Assembly: GCA_039208045.1 (NCBI GenBank)
Contig: JBCCRH010000006.1
Span: 1-36,957, forward strand
Length of the DNA: 36,957 nucleotides
From: JBCCRH01 sp039208045
GTDB lineage: Bacteria; Bacteroidota; Bacteroidia; Chitinophagales; Saprospiraceae
Direction: 5' to 3'
Part shown: positions 16,901 to 25,099 of the stretch, in pieces
Layout: each line of letters opens with the position of its first letter
Position numbering within the stretch: position 1 is the stretch's first letter
The notes under the pieces: generated by a model
Told to the model about the DNA's origin: nothing
Database searches by the model: none
Seen by the model: only the letters and a program-made list of their open reading frames with translations
Translations under genes and position numbers: made by a program

Positions 16901-17786
16901 CTCCAAAAACTTGATACGCCAGGTTGATGTAGCTCCCACCGCCACCGCCATTTTCATAGGCAGAAGCGCCGCCACCGCCAGAATAGCCACCACCACCGCC
17001 GCCGCCATTCGTATTGCCATAGCCACCAGCGCCATATCCGTATCCTCCTGTTCGGTCACCACCGTTATCGGTTCCGCAGCCAGTAGGGTAACACGCAATT
17101 GTACCAGAGCCACCACCACCAGGTGTAGAGCCATTTCCGTCGCCACCATTGCCACCATTTGATCCACCACCGCCGCTATTATTACTTCCACCATCACCAC
17201 CACGAGTAGTTTCGCGACCACCCTGGCCTTTTTGGCTATTTACACAGCCCCCAAAAAAATTACCTTGATAGGCCCCACCGCCACCACCAGCAACCGCTAA
17301 CACTATCCAGTCCGCATTTGAATTGGGTCGATAGAGCAGGCCTGTACCACCACCACCACCGGCACCACTACCATTGGTACCACCAGAATATCTATTAGCC
17401 CCTGCCTTACCAATTACAAATCGGAGATAGCCGCCTGGTCTCAATTCTCCTGCCCCCATTCCAATTTCTGCGGTTAGCCAGACCTTAGCGCCATCACCGC
17501 CCCCACTCGAACAGTTGGCTCCCGCATTGGCAGAGCCACCACTACCGCCTCTCATAAAGAAGGAGATCGAGTTAGAAGAAGTATTATCAGGAATCCTAAA
17601 ATCTTGTGGAGAGCCTAGATTGATTTGAGCACCATTTACAGTGATGATATGCACATTGCCATTGTCATTTAGGTTTTGCCCCTGTAAAGTAGGGGTGGAA
17701 AGAAAAGAGCAACAAAGAAGGAAAAAGAAGATGGGAAGTTGTAATTCAAAAAGCGTTAATAGGTTTTTGGATACTAGCTTATTCAT
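10941..17786 (-). CDS. Giant secreted protein: glycine-rich head, 19 HYR modules, lectin-like domain, T9SS tail
   Basis: I place the start at the ATG at 17786 (2281 aa). It begins MNKLVSKNLLTLFELQLPIF, a signal peptide, and follows an AAAAACCTAATTAAA leader; the frame stays open 50 codons further upstream but without a signal sequence. Residues about 72-312 are extremely glycine-rich, like the ALK-type glycine-rich domain. From about 407 to 1992 come 19 HYR/Ig-like modules of 76-95 aa with paired cysteines and motifs such as IDNGSSDxCGIAS, DCSDIG and VTDxNGNSSxCTATVTV. Two module classes alternate (about 80 aa, and about 95 aa ending TYTNIVD). About 1995-2190 resembles a DUF1349/laminin-G-like domain (AGIILRDGMAAGAKKVAL). 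The final 75 residues are a type A T9SS tail (FSIYPNPATEMVNI, GVYYLHLRVG). A surface adhesin or matrix protein is the likely role, by inference. Confidence 0.88.
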   Translation of the reverse strand: MNKLVSKNLLTLFELQLPIFFFLLCCSFLSTPTLQGQNLNDNGNVHIITVNGAQINLGSPQDFRIPDNTSSNSISFFMRGGSGGSANAGANCSSGGGDGAKVWLTAEIGMGAGELRPGGYLRFVIGKAGANRYSGGTNGSGAGGGGGTGLLYRPNSNADWIVLAVAGGGGGAYQGNFFGGCVNSQKGQGGRETTRGGDGGSNNSGGGGSNGGNGGDGNGSTPGGGGSGTIACYPTGCGTDNGGDRTGGYGYGAGGYGNTNGGGGGGGYSGGGGASAYENGGGGGSYINLAYQVFGEKEAAGADEPNADGFVEYTFGNQCLATVDAIIETTSLCDQFAGEADVEIQATLTNACTNGIIYEVSGPFLLEQNTTGRFSLPLGNYQLRLYTPDNTEDPFYFDLFAVEPDDAFPPVAKCKDYVYKLRNSIDILPSSFYLNIEDGSTDNCGIVSYSTSISQLSCSNIDNPIEVTLTVTDVVGRTATCESTVSVIEGKPTARCKNATYTLTSGEPTTIDVASLIDDGSSTPCGTAVPLSTSMTTFDCNNIGRNTITLTATGLDGGSDDCTARLTIIDGTAPVLDQNTIPVLTSSCALDVSTTLTATDACDGTILPTTEDPTSFTETGTYTITWLFEDSDGNSITQNQTVVVEDTEAPIADCTPGSNGSLNAVLETAVNVGLGPTNFTQQIIDLVTSGSTDNCSIVSRTVAPSIIDCSDIGTTKVITFTVADATGNTSSCTITYTNIVDTEAPEALCQDITVPLDSGGEVSITADAIDAGSSDLCGDVTLSIDQSNFDCGNVSENTVTLTVVDDANNSSSCTAKVTIEDTTPPVISCDPANGQTNIVVDVPINIGNIGYTEWDEGGIAFQTERSTDNCGIVNGMVSPNFIDCSDIGTSKIFTFTLTDAAGNASSCTATYTNIIDETPPEALCRDITVALDPSGNAAVSPTDIDNGSSDICGISSITLDQTDFSCDDVGDHVVTLTVTDLSNNTSECQATVTVEDDAAPIAKCDFGGDVPNAIVDGFILIGITGFTELGEEYLDALTASSRDNCGITSSSITPNFIDCSDIGTTKLLTVTLSDAAGNTSNCTITYTNIVDSNFPKARCQDITIQLDAEGVASIGVADIDNGSTDACGIASISLDQYDFDCMDIGTNMVTMTVEDNYDNRNTCTSTVTVEDNTNPTALCQDLSIQLDGDGNASISAAEIDNGSSDVCGIASITLDQTDFSCDDVGDHIVTLTVTDISNNTADCQATVTVKDTEGPVASCHPTLAQGDFISPVTINIGGFGGFPFDQQIIDNLTSNSTDNCGIVSRTASKSFVDCSDIGTSTIITITFTDQAGNTSSCIVSYPNLVDNTAPEALCKDVTIQLDANGEATTTVSDIDNGSFDYCNIASQSLSQTDFDCSHVGDNTVTMTVVDDYNNSSTCTSTVTVEDSVAPIALCKNATRRLNANGRKNINVSHIDNGSSDACGIASMEVSPRTFFCEDIGDNTVTLTVTDVNGNSSSCTATVTISDNRDPIMSCQDATVYLNANGEVTLTSAQVDAGSTDNCAIDQLSLSQTTFDCSHIGAPVAVEMTGTDASGNAASCEANITVLDEVMPVAVCQDATVTLDSDGNGTLAAQELNGGSTDNCAIANYSTTQTAFDCSDVGNFNQSLMVTDVNGNSSTCTATVTVVEEIAPIASCRNISRMLNANGMASINASDVDNGSSDNCGVASTVLDISQFSCEDIGSNTVSLTVTDESGNSSSCTATVTISDRRDPIMVCEDVTIYLDGDGAATLSSGQVDGGSTDNCAIEQLSLTQTIFDCSHIGGNTVTLTGTDASGNSASCDATVMVMDEMMPVAICQNATISLDIDGNGSLTAEALDGGSTDNCAIASYGTTQTDFDCGDVGSFDQVLSVTDVNGNSSTCTATVTVLDEIAPTAVCKDLMVSFNGELSIAIDIDELFDFSASTDNCSAVNIVEPANGVTIDCAEVGNDVSLMVTVEDANGNTAMCLSNIIVEGLPCGWEDQGGIGCAGNSNSSSYDANTESHTLTASNCTPESPYIEDDMAMVAHELCGDGYIKAYIESVDGAGFAGIILRDGMAAGAKKVALSTNRVNRILKEIRVVENYPAWPQPVTSYDKYWLKIERIGNTFRASASVDDQFYTPYIFQTVIMGDCLEAGIFVSGEKSGTATTAIFSQVEVVTTGGTAIQQAVNNDLIQAAPIAPEKSFSIYPNPATEMVNIDLHHYTDEEVHISILNVSGQVVQQLRIGQPEQAVQALDISNLEAGVYYLHLRVGDSVQTEKLLVHRL
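12055..13495. repeat. Intragenic tandem duplication of a three-module HYR unit
   Basis: HYR modules 13-15 and 16-18 match pairwise (13 with 16, 14 with 17, 15 with 18). At the DNA level GCGGTACAAGTGCTGCTATT recurs at 12085 and 12805, exactly 720 bp apart, which is 240 codons. TCTCTG and the following AGAAATGGTCAC recur at 12538 and 13261, 723 bp apart. The unit boundary near 12775 and the outer ends are approximate. Confidence 0.75.
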
Positions 17787-17995
17787 TTTAATTAGGTTTT
17801 TAATATCCCCTAATACAAGAATATCATTTGCCTTAGTGGATATAATTAATTGATGAAGCAAATGTGCTAGTATCGCCGAAATCGTGCTTTCCCTATTGTT
17901 ACCTGCTGCATTCTTATTGTTCCAACTGGTGGACAAAAGAGTGGACTATTGTTTCATTTCCATGAAACAAATCAATATAATTTACTAAAAATCAA
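17787..17995. other. Gap between the giant T9SS gene and the hybrid regulator
   Basis: The 209 bp hold the AAAAACCTAATTAAA leader next to the T9SS start. I do not see a full -33/-7 pair or a repeat of the families found elsewhere. An upstream extension of the T9SS frame covers most of it but is unlikely to be translated. Confidence 0.4.
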
Positions 17996-20900
17996 CTATT
18001 TACGTGTTCCATTGGGGCTCACCCCAAATTCTTTCACAAAGGAGCGTGAAAAATAACCTGGATTGCGAAATCCTACTTCGTAACCTACTTCTGAAACATT
18101 GAGGTCGGTCTTTTCAAGTAGTTCTTTGGCCTTATTCAGGCGGATTCTGCGCAGGTAGTGAGAGGTAGACTGGCCCGTCAATGCTTTGATCTTGCGATGT
18201 AGTTGGGTACGACTCATCCGTATTTGCTGGCAGATTTGGATAATCCCAAAATCTTCATCATCTATATTGGCTTCTAAGGTCATTCGGACCTTTTGCAGAA
18301 ACTCGTCTTCTTGATGAGTCTCTTCCCTTTTGTCCGTTTTTGCGACAGGCCCTATTCTCTGGAAATAGATTTGGAGCTTCTTTTTGGCCTCCAAAAGATT
18401 ATGAATCCGAAGTAGTAATTCAGTTTCATTAAATGGCTTCGTCAGATAATCATCTGCACCTTTCGATAAGCCACTAATTTTGGAAGTGTCATCGGCTTTG
18501 GCTGTTAGCAAGATGATGGGAATATGGCTGGTTCGATCATCCTTTTTCAGCGTATCGCACAGCTCAAATCCATTTTTGAGGGGCATCATCACATCGCTAA
18601 GCACCAAATCGGGGATCGTTTCTATCGCTTTTTCAATTCCTTCTTGCCCATTTAGGGCTAGAGTAAGTTCATAGTGATCCCTTAAGCAAGCAGCCACATA
18701 GGCCATGACATCTCTATTGTCTTCTACCAAAAGGATTTGAGGTTTTTCGTCGGCTTCCAATGCTTCTTCCTTACGCTCGGAAGTAACCGGAGGTGGCACA
18801 CTTGCGAGCTGCTCCATCAGCAGTAAATCGGCTTCAGTATGCTCATCTGCTTCTATTAGTGGCGCATCTTGATGAATTGGTAGGATGCACGTAAATGTGC
18901 TTCCTCTCCCTTCCTTACTTTCTACCTCAATGGTGCCTCCCATGAGCTGAACCAATTCTTTGCTTAGCGCTAAGCCAATACCTGATCCTCTTCTAGTCTG
19001 TAAGGGAGTGGCATCTACTTGATAGAATTGAGAAAAAACACGTCCAATTTGATTTTCTGGAATGCCAATACCAGAGTCCTTGACTCGTACGAATAGAGAG
19101 GCGTCTGACCGCTGAATAATTAAGTAAATATGCCCTCCACTTGGCGTAAACTTAATGGCATTTGACAATAAATTAGATAGAATACGGAGTATCTTATCCT
19201 GATCATAGTCCATTGTGAATGCTGGCTCATCGCATAGCAAATGCAGTTGAATTTCCTTAGATTCTGCCAAAGATTGGAAAGATTCAAATATATACGTCAA
19301 ATGGGCAACGATATCTCCTTGTACCCAATTTAACTGCATACTCCCCGATTCTAGCTTCCGCAAATCCAGTATCTGATTGACTAAATTAAGCAAATTGGTA
19401 CTATTCCTTTTGATCATAGTACTTCCCCGTTCTAACCATCGATCTGGCTGTGCTTTGAGTTTATCCACCATACCTAAAATCACCGTCAAGGGCGTGCGAA
19501 ATTCGTGGGAAATACTCGTAAAGAAACGAGATTTTGCTTTGTCAATCTCTAGCAGCTGCTCTGCCTGCTCTTCAATAATTGCCTTATCTGCTCTAATCTT
19601 CTCGGTTGCTTTTTTGATCTGCGCCCGCAGGTTTTTTATCCAAAAGTAGGAGATACCAACGATAGCAAGCACGATGAGGAATACCAAAAGCATCTGAAAC
19701 CAAGTTTGCTTGTACACGTATTCTCTAGCACTAATGGGTAGCTGTAAAGGTTCTGCTGTCCACTCTCCCATCACATCTCTACCCTTTATTTCAAGCATAT
19801 AGTTTCCGGCAGGCAAATTGGTTAATTCTAAGGTATGCTGTGCCCCAATGGAAATCCATTCATCATATATTCCTTTTAGGCGATAGCTATATTGATTTAA
19901 GCGGGGCTTATAATAATTAGAAAGTGCAAAACTGATCTGTAGATTTCGTTTGGAGGGTGCTAAGACCAGGGCTGCTGCTTTGGATACAGGAATGCGTTCT
20001 TTATCTGCACTTTGATCTAAACTGTATTTAGACAAGTTCGTCAAATAGATACGTAGCCCTTTCTGGCTGATACTTTTTTTCAGCGCAATAGGATCAATAA
20101 CATTCACCCCCCTGATGGTGCCTGTCAGTAATCTTCCATCTTTCATTTTTAAGTGGGAAAGTCGGTTAAACTCCCGATTACTCAGTCCATCGCCGGTATT
20201 CAAATTAAACAGTGGGGTGCCGCCTTTATCAAGCACTGCCAGGCCATTATAGGTTCCGACCCATCGGTCGCCTTCCTCGTCTGCCAGAATGAAAGCAATC
20301 GTATTATTAGGGAGGCCTTTCTCGCTGCTTATTTGTTGTAGTTGCCCTGAGCTTGGATCAAAAATTTGGAGTCCTCCATTGGAAGTACCCAACCAAAATC
20401 GCTCGTAGTCATCTACATGAAAGCTCAAAAAAAGGTCATCCTCAAAGGGGAGTTGTTCACTTACAATCTCCGTTTTACCAGATTGGACATCGACTTTTAT
20501 CAAGCCTTTGGTAGTAGCTATCCAAATCGCATCGCTTTTTCTATCTAAATAGAGCTGATCTATAAATCGCGAAAAGCCATTTGGCAACTGGTCTGAAAGG
20601 AGTCGAGCAGTTTGCTTTTTTAAATCATACCAATAAAGGTTGTAGTTGGTTCCTAAGACGATTAGCTCCTCCTCCTTATAAAAGGTGTAAGCAGTGATAT
20701 CACCTGGAGAGAAGTCATGGATTTCGATGGTTTCATTCTGATAGTTATAGGTGATAAAGTGATCTTCTACGTTTCCAAATATTTTGCCTTTCCCGAAGGG
20801 TACAAACTTGCCTTTATTAGACATCCGAATATCGCCTGGGAATTGCTTGGCTGCTGTCGCTGTTTCGTTGACTAGGTCTAGGATAAAAAATTCTCTTCTT

Positions 20901-22057
20901 TGTGAAATCACTAGTATTTTTTTATCCTCTAGCTCTGTCATGGAGCGAATGGACTTACTACCTAAGTATTGATCAATGGATGTTGGTGACTCTACCCGCT
21001 GATAGAAAAACCCCTGGCTATTGCAGATAAATATTTCTTTTTTAAAGTCTTTACTTTTTAGAAAAAAGGAAGTGAGTTTTCGGCTATTCCATATTTTAAA
21101 AAAGGCAGAATAATCAAACAACTTACCCTTTGTATCTTCTAGAATTGCTTTTATTTTATTTTCATTGTCCGTAAACAGATAGACAAAGTTTCCAGCCTCA
21201 TCGCGAAACGATCTTTTACATTGCCAGCTTCCATTTACAGAAAATTTAAACTCCATTTCTTCGCGCTCAGGCTTAAAATCAAATATCTTAGCTTCTTTAG
21301 TGAACAGCAAGCGATTTCCACTTCCATAGCCTAAGCCATTACCTACTCGTTCGAACTGCTCAAAAAGGGAACGATCTATGTTTACTTGCTGCCGTTTCTT
21401 CGTTTTAACATCTATTAGCTCTATGTCTAAAGGATCTATAAAATCATTGATGATTAAGTGCCCTCCGTCCTGATGAAAAAAGTACAAATACCTCTCTTTC
21501 GGAACTTCGTAGGTGTGCGTAAAAGCAAAAGCGCCATCCTTGTACGCTCCAAATTGTATGCCGTCTTCCGTTCTAGTAGCGATATAGAATCGATTGTCCT
21601 TGGTTTGGAGTACTCGCAATGCAGCTGGTGATGGGTCATTTTTTACGCCAGTATCTATCACTTTAAGTTGCTCAGTATAACAATCTAGCTCAACAATAGA
21701 CAGCGTACTGTCGATATAAGTATGGCCTATTAGTTTCTCTCCTTTATACAAAGCATGGAAGATGACCTTATTGGGAACTTCTTTCAGCAGATTCTTCCTT
21801 GAAATAAAGCTGTAACCATCAAATTGATACAATGCAGTGGATCGGGAGGAAAAATCTGAGGCACAGGGTTTTAGCCAAATCTTGCCATATTTATCCACCC
21901 AAACATCCTGCAAGCATTGAAAGGGGTAGCTCGAATAGGTATTATAATCTTCAAAGTAGGAGGGTTCGAGCTTAGGTAGGCTAGCCAAATCTTGGGCAGC
22001 AAGATTTGATACGATTAAAAGAAGCAGGCATGAAAAAAAGAAACGCAGCTGAAGCAT
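17996..22057 (-). CDS. Hybrid two-component system sensor/AraC regulator (HTCS)
   Basis: The start is taken at the ATG at 22057 (1353 aa), where MLQLRFFFSCLLLLIVSNLA gives a signal peptide; 24 further upstream codons do not. Residues about 25-700 are periplasmic two-component propeller repeats (for example YDEWISIGAQHTLELTNLPA in the Y_Y_Y domain near 720-785). A transmembrane helix lies at about 786-808. The kinase has the H-box SHEFRTPL with H851, NLLSNAIKF, and the G-boxes DSGIGIP and GSGIGLAL. A receiver domain carries the phospho-acceptor D1155 (LVLSDVMMP), and an AraC-type helix-turn-helix ends the chain (about 1258-1353, VGYEVGFRNPGYFSRSF). All key residues are present. Such proteins sense a periplasmic ligand, often a glycan fragment, and activate nearby genes. 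No SusCD pair is in the window; the giant T9SS gene 209 bp downstream is a plausible target. Confidence 0.93.
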   Translation of the reverse strand: MLQLRFFFSCLLLLIVSNLAAQDLASLPKLEPSYFEDYNTYSSYPFQCLQDVWVDKYGKIWLKPCASDFSSRSTALYQFDGYSFISRKNLLKEVPNKVIFHALYKGEKLIGHTYIDSTLSIVELDCYTEQLKVIDTGVKNDPSPAALRVLQTKDNRFYIATRTEDGIQFGAYKDGAFAFTHTYEVPKERYLYFFHQDGGHLIINDFIDPLDIELIDVKTKKRQQVNIDRSLFEQFERVGNGLGYGSGNRLLFTKEAKIFDFKPEREEMEFKFSVNGSWQCKRSFRDEAGNFVYLFTDNENKIKAILEDTKGKLFDYSAFFKIWNSRKLTSFFLKSKDFKKEIFICNSQGFFYQRVESPTSIDQYLGSKSIRSMTELEDKKILVISQRREFFILDLVNETATAAKQFPGDIRMSNKGKFVPFGKGKIFGNVEDHFITYNYQNETIEIHDFSPGDITAYTFYKEEELIVLGTNYNLYWYDLKKQTARLLSDQLPNGFSRFIDQLYLDRKSDAIWIATTKGLIKVDVQSGKTEIVSEQLPFEDDLFLSFHVDDYERFWLGTSNGGLQIFDPSSGQLQQISSEKGLPNNTIAFILADEEGDRWVGTYNGLAVLDKGGTPLFNLNTGDGLSNREFNRLSHLKMKDGRLLTGTIRGVNVIDPIALKKSISQKGLRIYLTNLSKYSLDQSADKERIPVSKAAALVLAPSKRNLQISFALSNYYKPRLNQYSYRLKGIYDEWISIGAQHTLELTNLPAGNYMLEIKGRDVMGEWTAEPLQLPISAREYVYKQTWFQMLLVFLIVLAIVGISYFWIKNLRAQIKKATEKIRADKAIIEEQAEQLLEIDKAKSRFFTSISHEFRTPLTVILGMVDKLKAQPDRWLERGSTMIKRNSTNLLNLVNQILDLRKLESGSMQLNWVQGDIVAHLTYIFESFQSLAESKEIQLHLLCDEPAFTMDYDQDKILRILSNLLSNAIKFTPSGGHIYLIIQRSDASLFVRVKDSGIGIPENQIGRVFSQFYQVDATPLQTRRGSGIGLALSKELVQLMGGTIEVESKEGRGSTFTCILPIHQDAPLIEADEHTEADLLLMEQLASVPPPVTSERKEEALEADEKPQILLVEDNRDVMAYVAACLRDHYELTLALNGQEGIEKAIETIPDLVLSDVMMPLKNGFELCDTLKKDDRTSHIPIILLTAKADDTSKISGLSKGADDYLTKPFNETELLLRIHNLLEAKKKLQIYFQRIGPVAKTDKREETHQEDEFLQKVRMTLEANIDDEDFGIIQICQQIRMSRTQLHRKIKALTGQSTSHYLRRIRLNKAKELLEKTDLNVSEVGYEVGFRNPGYFSRSFVKEFGVSPNGTRK

Positions 22058-22155
22058 TCTATGTGTTCTTTTTAACGCTTTTGTGCAGTAGTGTAAAGGT
22101 AAGAGATAAAACAAATAGCCTCTACACAACTTATAGAGATTAGCTGGTGTTCCAG

Positions 22156-22163
22156 TACATTTG
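22156..22163 (+). promoter_or_regulatory. -7 element of the trkA promoter
   Basis: TACATTTG fits TAnnTTTG exactly and lies 20 nt before the chosen trkA start codon. No TTTG is seen at the -33 distance. Confidence 0.45.
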
Positions 22164-22182
22164 TAGAATATTTGTAAATATT

Positions 22183-23523
22183 ATGAAGATAATAATAGCA
22201 GGTGCGGGAGACATCGGCTTTCACTTGGCAGAATTGTTGACAATGGAGAATCAAGACATCGTCTTGATTGATACTAACCAGGAGGTGCTAGACTATGCAG
22301 CGACGCATCTGGATGTAATGACGCTACGAGGAGACTCTGCCTCCGTCGATATTTTGCAACAAGCAGAAGTCCAAAAGGCAAGGCTACTGCTCGCTGTCAC
22401 GACTTCCGAAAAGAACAATCTGATGACGGCCATTCTAGCTAAGAAAATGGGAGCTAAGCAAACCATCGCCCGCGTTACTAATGAAGAATATTTGGCGGAA
22501 GCCCAACAGCAAACCTTTCATGAACTGGGTATCGATACGCTTATTTCCCCCCGAAAATTAGCAGCTGAGGAGATTCGGCGGCTGGTCAATCAGTGCTCGT
22601 TTACCGATATTTTTGAGTTCGAAGCGGGTAAAATAAACTTGGTAGGAACAACATTGGATGAAAGCTCCCAACTCGTCAATACCAGACTCAGTGAAATTGA
22701 AGACCTCAATATTGATGTCAACCTCCGCCCCATCGCCATCCTCCGAGGCCATCAGACCATCATTCCGCGCGGCAATACCGTCCTACAGCGCAACGACCAT
22801 ATCTATTTTATTACCAAGAAAAATAATATGGATCGCTTAGTGGACTTGGTCGGCAAGCAGCGCAAGCGAGTGAAGCGGGTAATGATCCTCGGTGGTACAG
22901 GACTAGGCTTAGCCACCGCTCAGCGCTTGGAGAAAGAATACGATGTGACGATTATTGATAATCGGAGAACACGATGTAAGCAGCTTTCAGAAGTGCTTAA
23001 CAACAGCCTGATTATCAACGGAGATGCCAACAATATCGAATTATTGGTAGAAGAAGGCCTGGATAATATGGACGTCTTCATCGCCTTGACAGATAATTCA
23101 GAGACCAATATTATCGCGAGCCTTACGGCAAAAAATCATGGCGTACACAAGACCATCGCACAGGTCGAGAACAAAGAATATACCCACATTTCCCAAAATA
23201 TTGGCGTAGATACACTCATCAATAAAAAGCTCATTGCTGCCAATAATATTTTCCGCTTTGTGCGCAAAGGGCAGATTGAAGCCATTACTAGTTTGAATGG
23301 GGTGGATGCAGAGATTATCGAATATGTGGTGCACAAAAACAACCGCTTGACGCGTAACCCCCTCAAAGAGCTACACTTTCCAAAGACTGCGCTCATTGGA
23401 GGGGTCATTCGAGGGCAAAAAACCTTTATTCCCGATGGCGAATTCCAGCTGCAATATGAAGATAAAGTCATCGTTTTTGCCTTGCCGGAAGCCATTGGTA
23501 AACTCGAAAAGCTATTCCGCTAA
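22183..23523 (+). CDS. trkA: Trk potassium uptake regulatory protein TrkA
   Basis: I start at the ATG at 22183 (446 aa, MKIIIAGAGDIGFHLAELL) because the Rossmann motif begins at once, as in the family; a start 12 codons upstream would overlap the promoter element. Two RCK (TrkA_N/TrkA_C) halves are visible. The first has GAGDIG and the acidic VLIDTNQEVL. The second, from about residue 233, has ILGGTGLGLATAQRLE and VTIIDNRRTR. The cytosolic NAD(H)/nucleotide-binding ring gates TrkH. Its stop overlaps the trkH start as TAATG, so the two are translationally coupled. Confidence 0.94.
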   Translation: MKIIIAGAGDIGFHLAELLTMENQDIVLIDTNQEVLDYAATHLDVMTLRGDSASVDILQQAEVQKARLLLAVTTSEKNNLMTAILAKKMGAKQTIARVTNEEYLAEAQQQTFHELGIDTLISPRKLAAEEIRRLVNQCSFTDIFEFEAGKINLVGTTLDESSQLVNTRLSEIEDLNIDVNLRPIAILRGHQTIIPRGNTVLQRNDHIYFITKKNNMDRLVDLVGKQRKRVKRVMILGGTGLGLATAQRLEKEYDVTIIDNRRTRCKQLSEVLNNSLIINGDANNIELLVEEGLDNMDVFIALTDNSETNIIASLTAKNHGVHKTIAQVENKEYTHISQNIGVDTLINKKLIAANNIFRFVRKGQIEAITSLNGVDAEIIEYVVHKNNRLTRNPLKELHFPKTALIGGVIRGQKTFIPDGEFQLQYEDKVIVFALPEAIGKLEKLFR

Positions 23524-24974
23524 TGCTGGTAGACCTTAGACCGGTACTGCGTGTGATTGGCGTGTTGCTTTTGCTCATTGGTGGGTTGATGCTAACGGGT
23601 ATTCCGTTTTCACTACTCTACAAAAGTGGCGATGCGCTCCCCTTACTTAGCTCGGGATTAATCGGAATCGTTATCGGAGGCGCTTTATGGTATGGGGTGC
23701 CACGAGGCAAAAATATCAAGAAGCGAGAGGGTTACCTAATTGTTGGCATGGGCTGGCTGGCTATGGTTAGCTTTGGGATGCTCCCCTATTTGCTGAGTGG
23801 GGTGATCCCCAATGTAACGGATGCGTTTTTCGAAACCGTTTCGGGCATGACTACTACTGGCGCTTCTATCTTAAACGACATAGAAGCGGTGCCCAAGGGT
23901 ATTTTATACTGGCGCAGCTTGACGCAATGGATCGGTGGGATGGGTATTATCGTGCTGACGGTGGCTATTTTTCCACTCTTAGGCATTGGAGGTATTGAGC
24001 TGTTTGTGGCGGAGGCGCCAGGGCCTACCTCGGATAAGCTACACCCTAGAATTCAGGAAACGGCCAAGCGGCTTTGGTTCATTTATGTGGGGCTTACTGC
24101 TGTGCTAATCGTCGTGCTTTACCTCTGTGGTATGAGTGGCTATGATGCCATCAATCATGGACTTACGACTATGGCGACGGGTGGTTTTTCTACTAAAAAT
24201 GCCAGTATGGCTTACTTTTCTAGCCCGTTGATTCAGTATGTAATTATCTTCTTTATGTTCTTGGCGGGCACCAATTATACCGTCATTTATTTTGGTTTAA
24301 AAGGACGGTTCAAGCAAGTTTGGAAAAGTGAAGAGTTTCGCGCCTATCTGGGTTTGGTCGTCTTCTTGTCCATCACGCTAGGCCTTGGTGTGTATACTGC
24401 TATAGAGCTTCCTTTTGAACAAGCCTTCCGCGATAGCTGCTTTCAGATTGTATCACTAATTACCACGACTGGTTTTGTCTCTGCTGATTATACCAGTTGG
24501 AGCGATGGCTTGACGATGATCTTTTTCATTTTGCTCTTCTTAGGAGCTTGTGCGGGCTCGACTAGTGGGGGCATCAAGCTAATCCGACATCTTGTATTTT
24601 TTAAAAATTCCTTGTTGGAGTTCAAGCGCATTCTGCACCCCCGTGCGATCATACCGCTCAAAATCAATGGCACGGTGGTGCGCGGGCGGGTCATTACACA
24701 TATCATTATTTTCTTGCTCTTGTACTTAATCCTGTTTGTGATAGGCGTCGTTGTAGTCTCCTTTATGGGCTTAGATTTTGCGACGGCGATTGGCGCGGTG
24801 GCCACTTCTTTGGGCAACGTAGGCCCTGGTATTGGCAAAGTTGGCCCCGTGGATAATTTTGCGTGGCTGAGTGGGGAGATTAAGTGGTTTTTGTCCTTTT
24901 TGATGTTGTTGGGGCGCTTGGAGTTATTTACGATTTTAGTCTTATTTTCGCCTTACTTTTGGCGGTCGAATTAA
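23523..24974 (+). CDS. trkH: Trk potassium transporter membrane subunit TrkH
   Basis: The 483-aa inner-membrane protein has about ten or more hydrophobic helices. The four pore-loop filters are recognisable: SGMTTTGASIL, TTMATGGFSTKNAS, LITTTGFVSADYTSW and ATSLGNVGPGIGKVGP. The SGEIKWFLSFLMLLGRLELF ending is typical of TrkH. It imports K+ and is gated by TrkA, whose gene overlaps it by one base. Confidence 0.95.
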   Translation: MLVDLRPVLRVIGVLLLLIGGLMLTGIPFSLLYKSGDALPLLSSGLIGIVIGGALWYGVPRGKNIKKREGYLIVGMGWLAMVSFGMLPYLLSGVIPNVTDAFFETVSGMTTTGASILNDIEAVPKGILYWRSLTQWIGGMGIIVLTVAIFPLLGIGGIELFVAEAPGPTSDKLHPRIQETAKRLWFIYVGLTAVLIVVLYLCGMSGYDAINHGLTTMATGGFSTKNASMAYFSSPLIQYVIIFFMFLAGTNYTVIYFGLKGRFKQVWKSEEFRAYLGLVVFLSITLGLGVYTAIELPFEQAFRDSCFQIVSLITTTGFVSADYTSWSDGLTMIFFILLFLGACAGSTSGGIKLIRHLVFFKNSLLEFKRILHPRAIIPLKINGTVVRGRVITHIIIFLLLYLILFVIGVVVVSFMGLDFATAIGAVATSLGNVGPGIGKVGPVDNFAWLSGEIKWFLSFLMLLGRLELFTILVLFSPYFWRSN

Positions 24975-24978
24975 GGGG

Positions 24979-25037
24979 GTTCTAGTTATTGGACATTCTC
25001 TGGATACGCCTACGCATAAATGTCCAATAGCTAGAAC
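24979..25037. repeat. Long inverted repeat after trkH
   Basis: GTTCTAGTTATTGGACAT (24979-24996) and ATGTCCAATAGCTAGAAC (25020-25037) pair over 18 bp with a single mismatch, around a 23-nt loop. It starts 4 bp after the trkH stop. There is no T-run, so it is either a non-canonical terminator or an inserted repeat. Confidence 0.7.
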
Positions 25038-25099
25038 GCAATGCTTGGGCAGAAGCATCTTAAATACTCTTTCACTTTTTTACCTTCCATCATATTATT

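Noticed and set aside
16853..17221. Second frame rich in V and A on the minus strand
   Set aside because: It is a shadow of the GGN-repeat codons of the glycine-rich domain.
17787..17936. 50-codon upstream extension of the giant T9SS protein
   Set aside because: It would bury the signal peptide, and a typical leader precedes the ATG at 17786.
17996..22057. Polysaccharide utilisation locus around the hybrid regulator
   Set aside because: No SusC/SusD pair or carbohydrate-active enzyme is encoded in the window.
22058..22129. 24-codon upstream extension of the hybrid regulator
   Set aside because: The signal peptide begins at the ATG at 22057.
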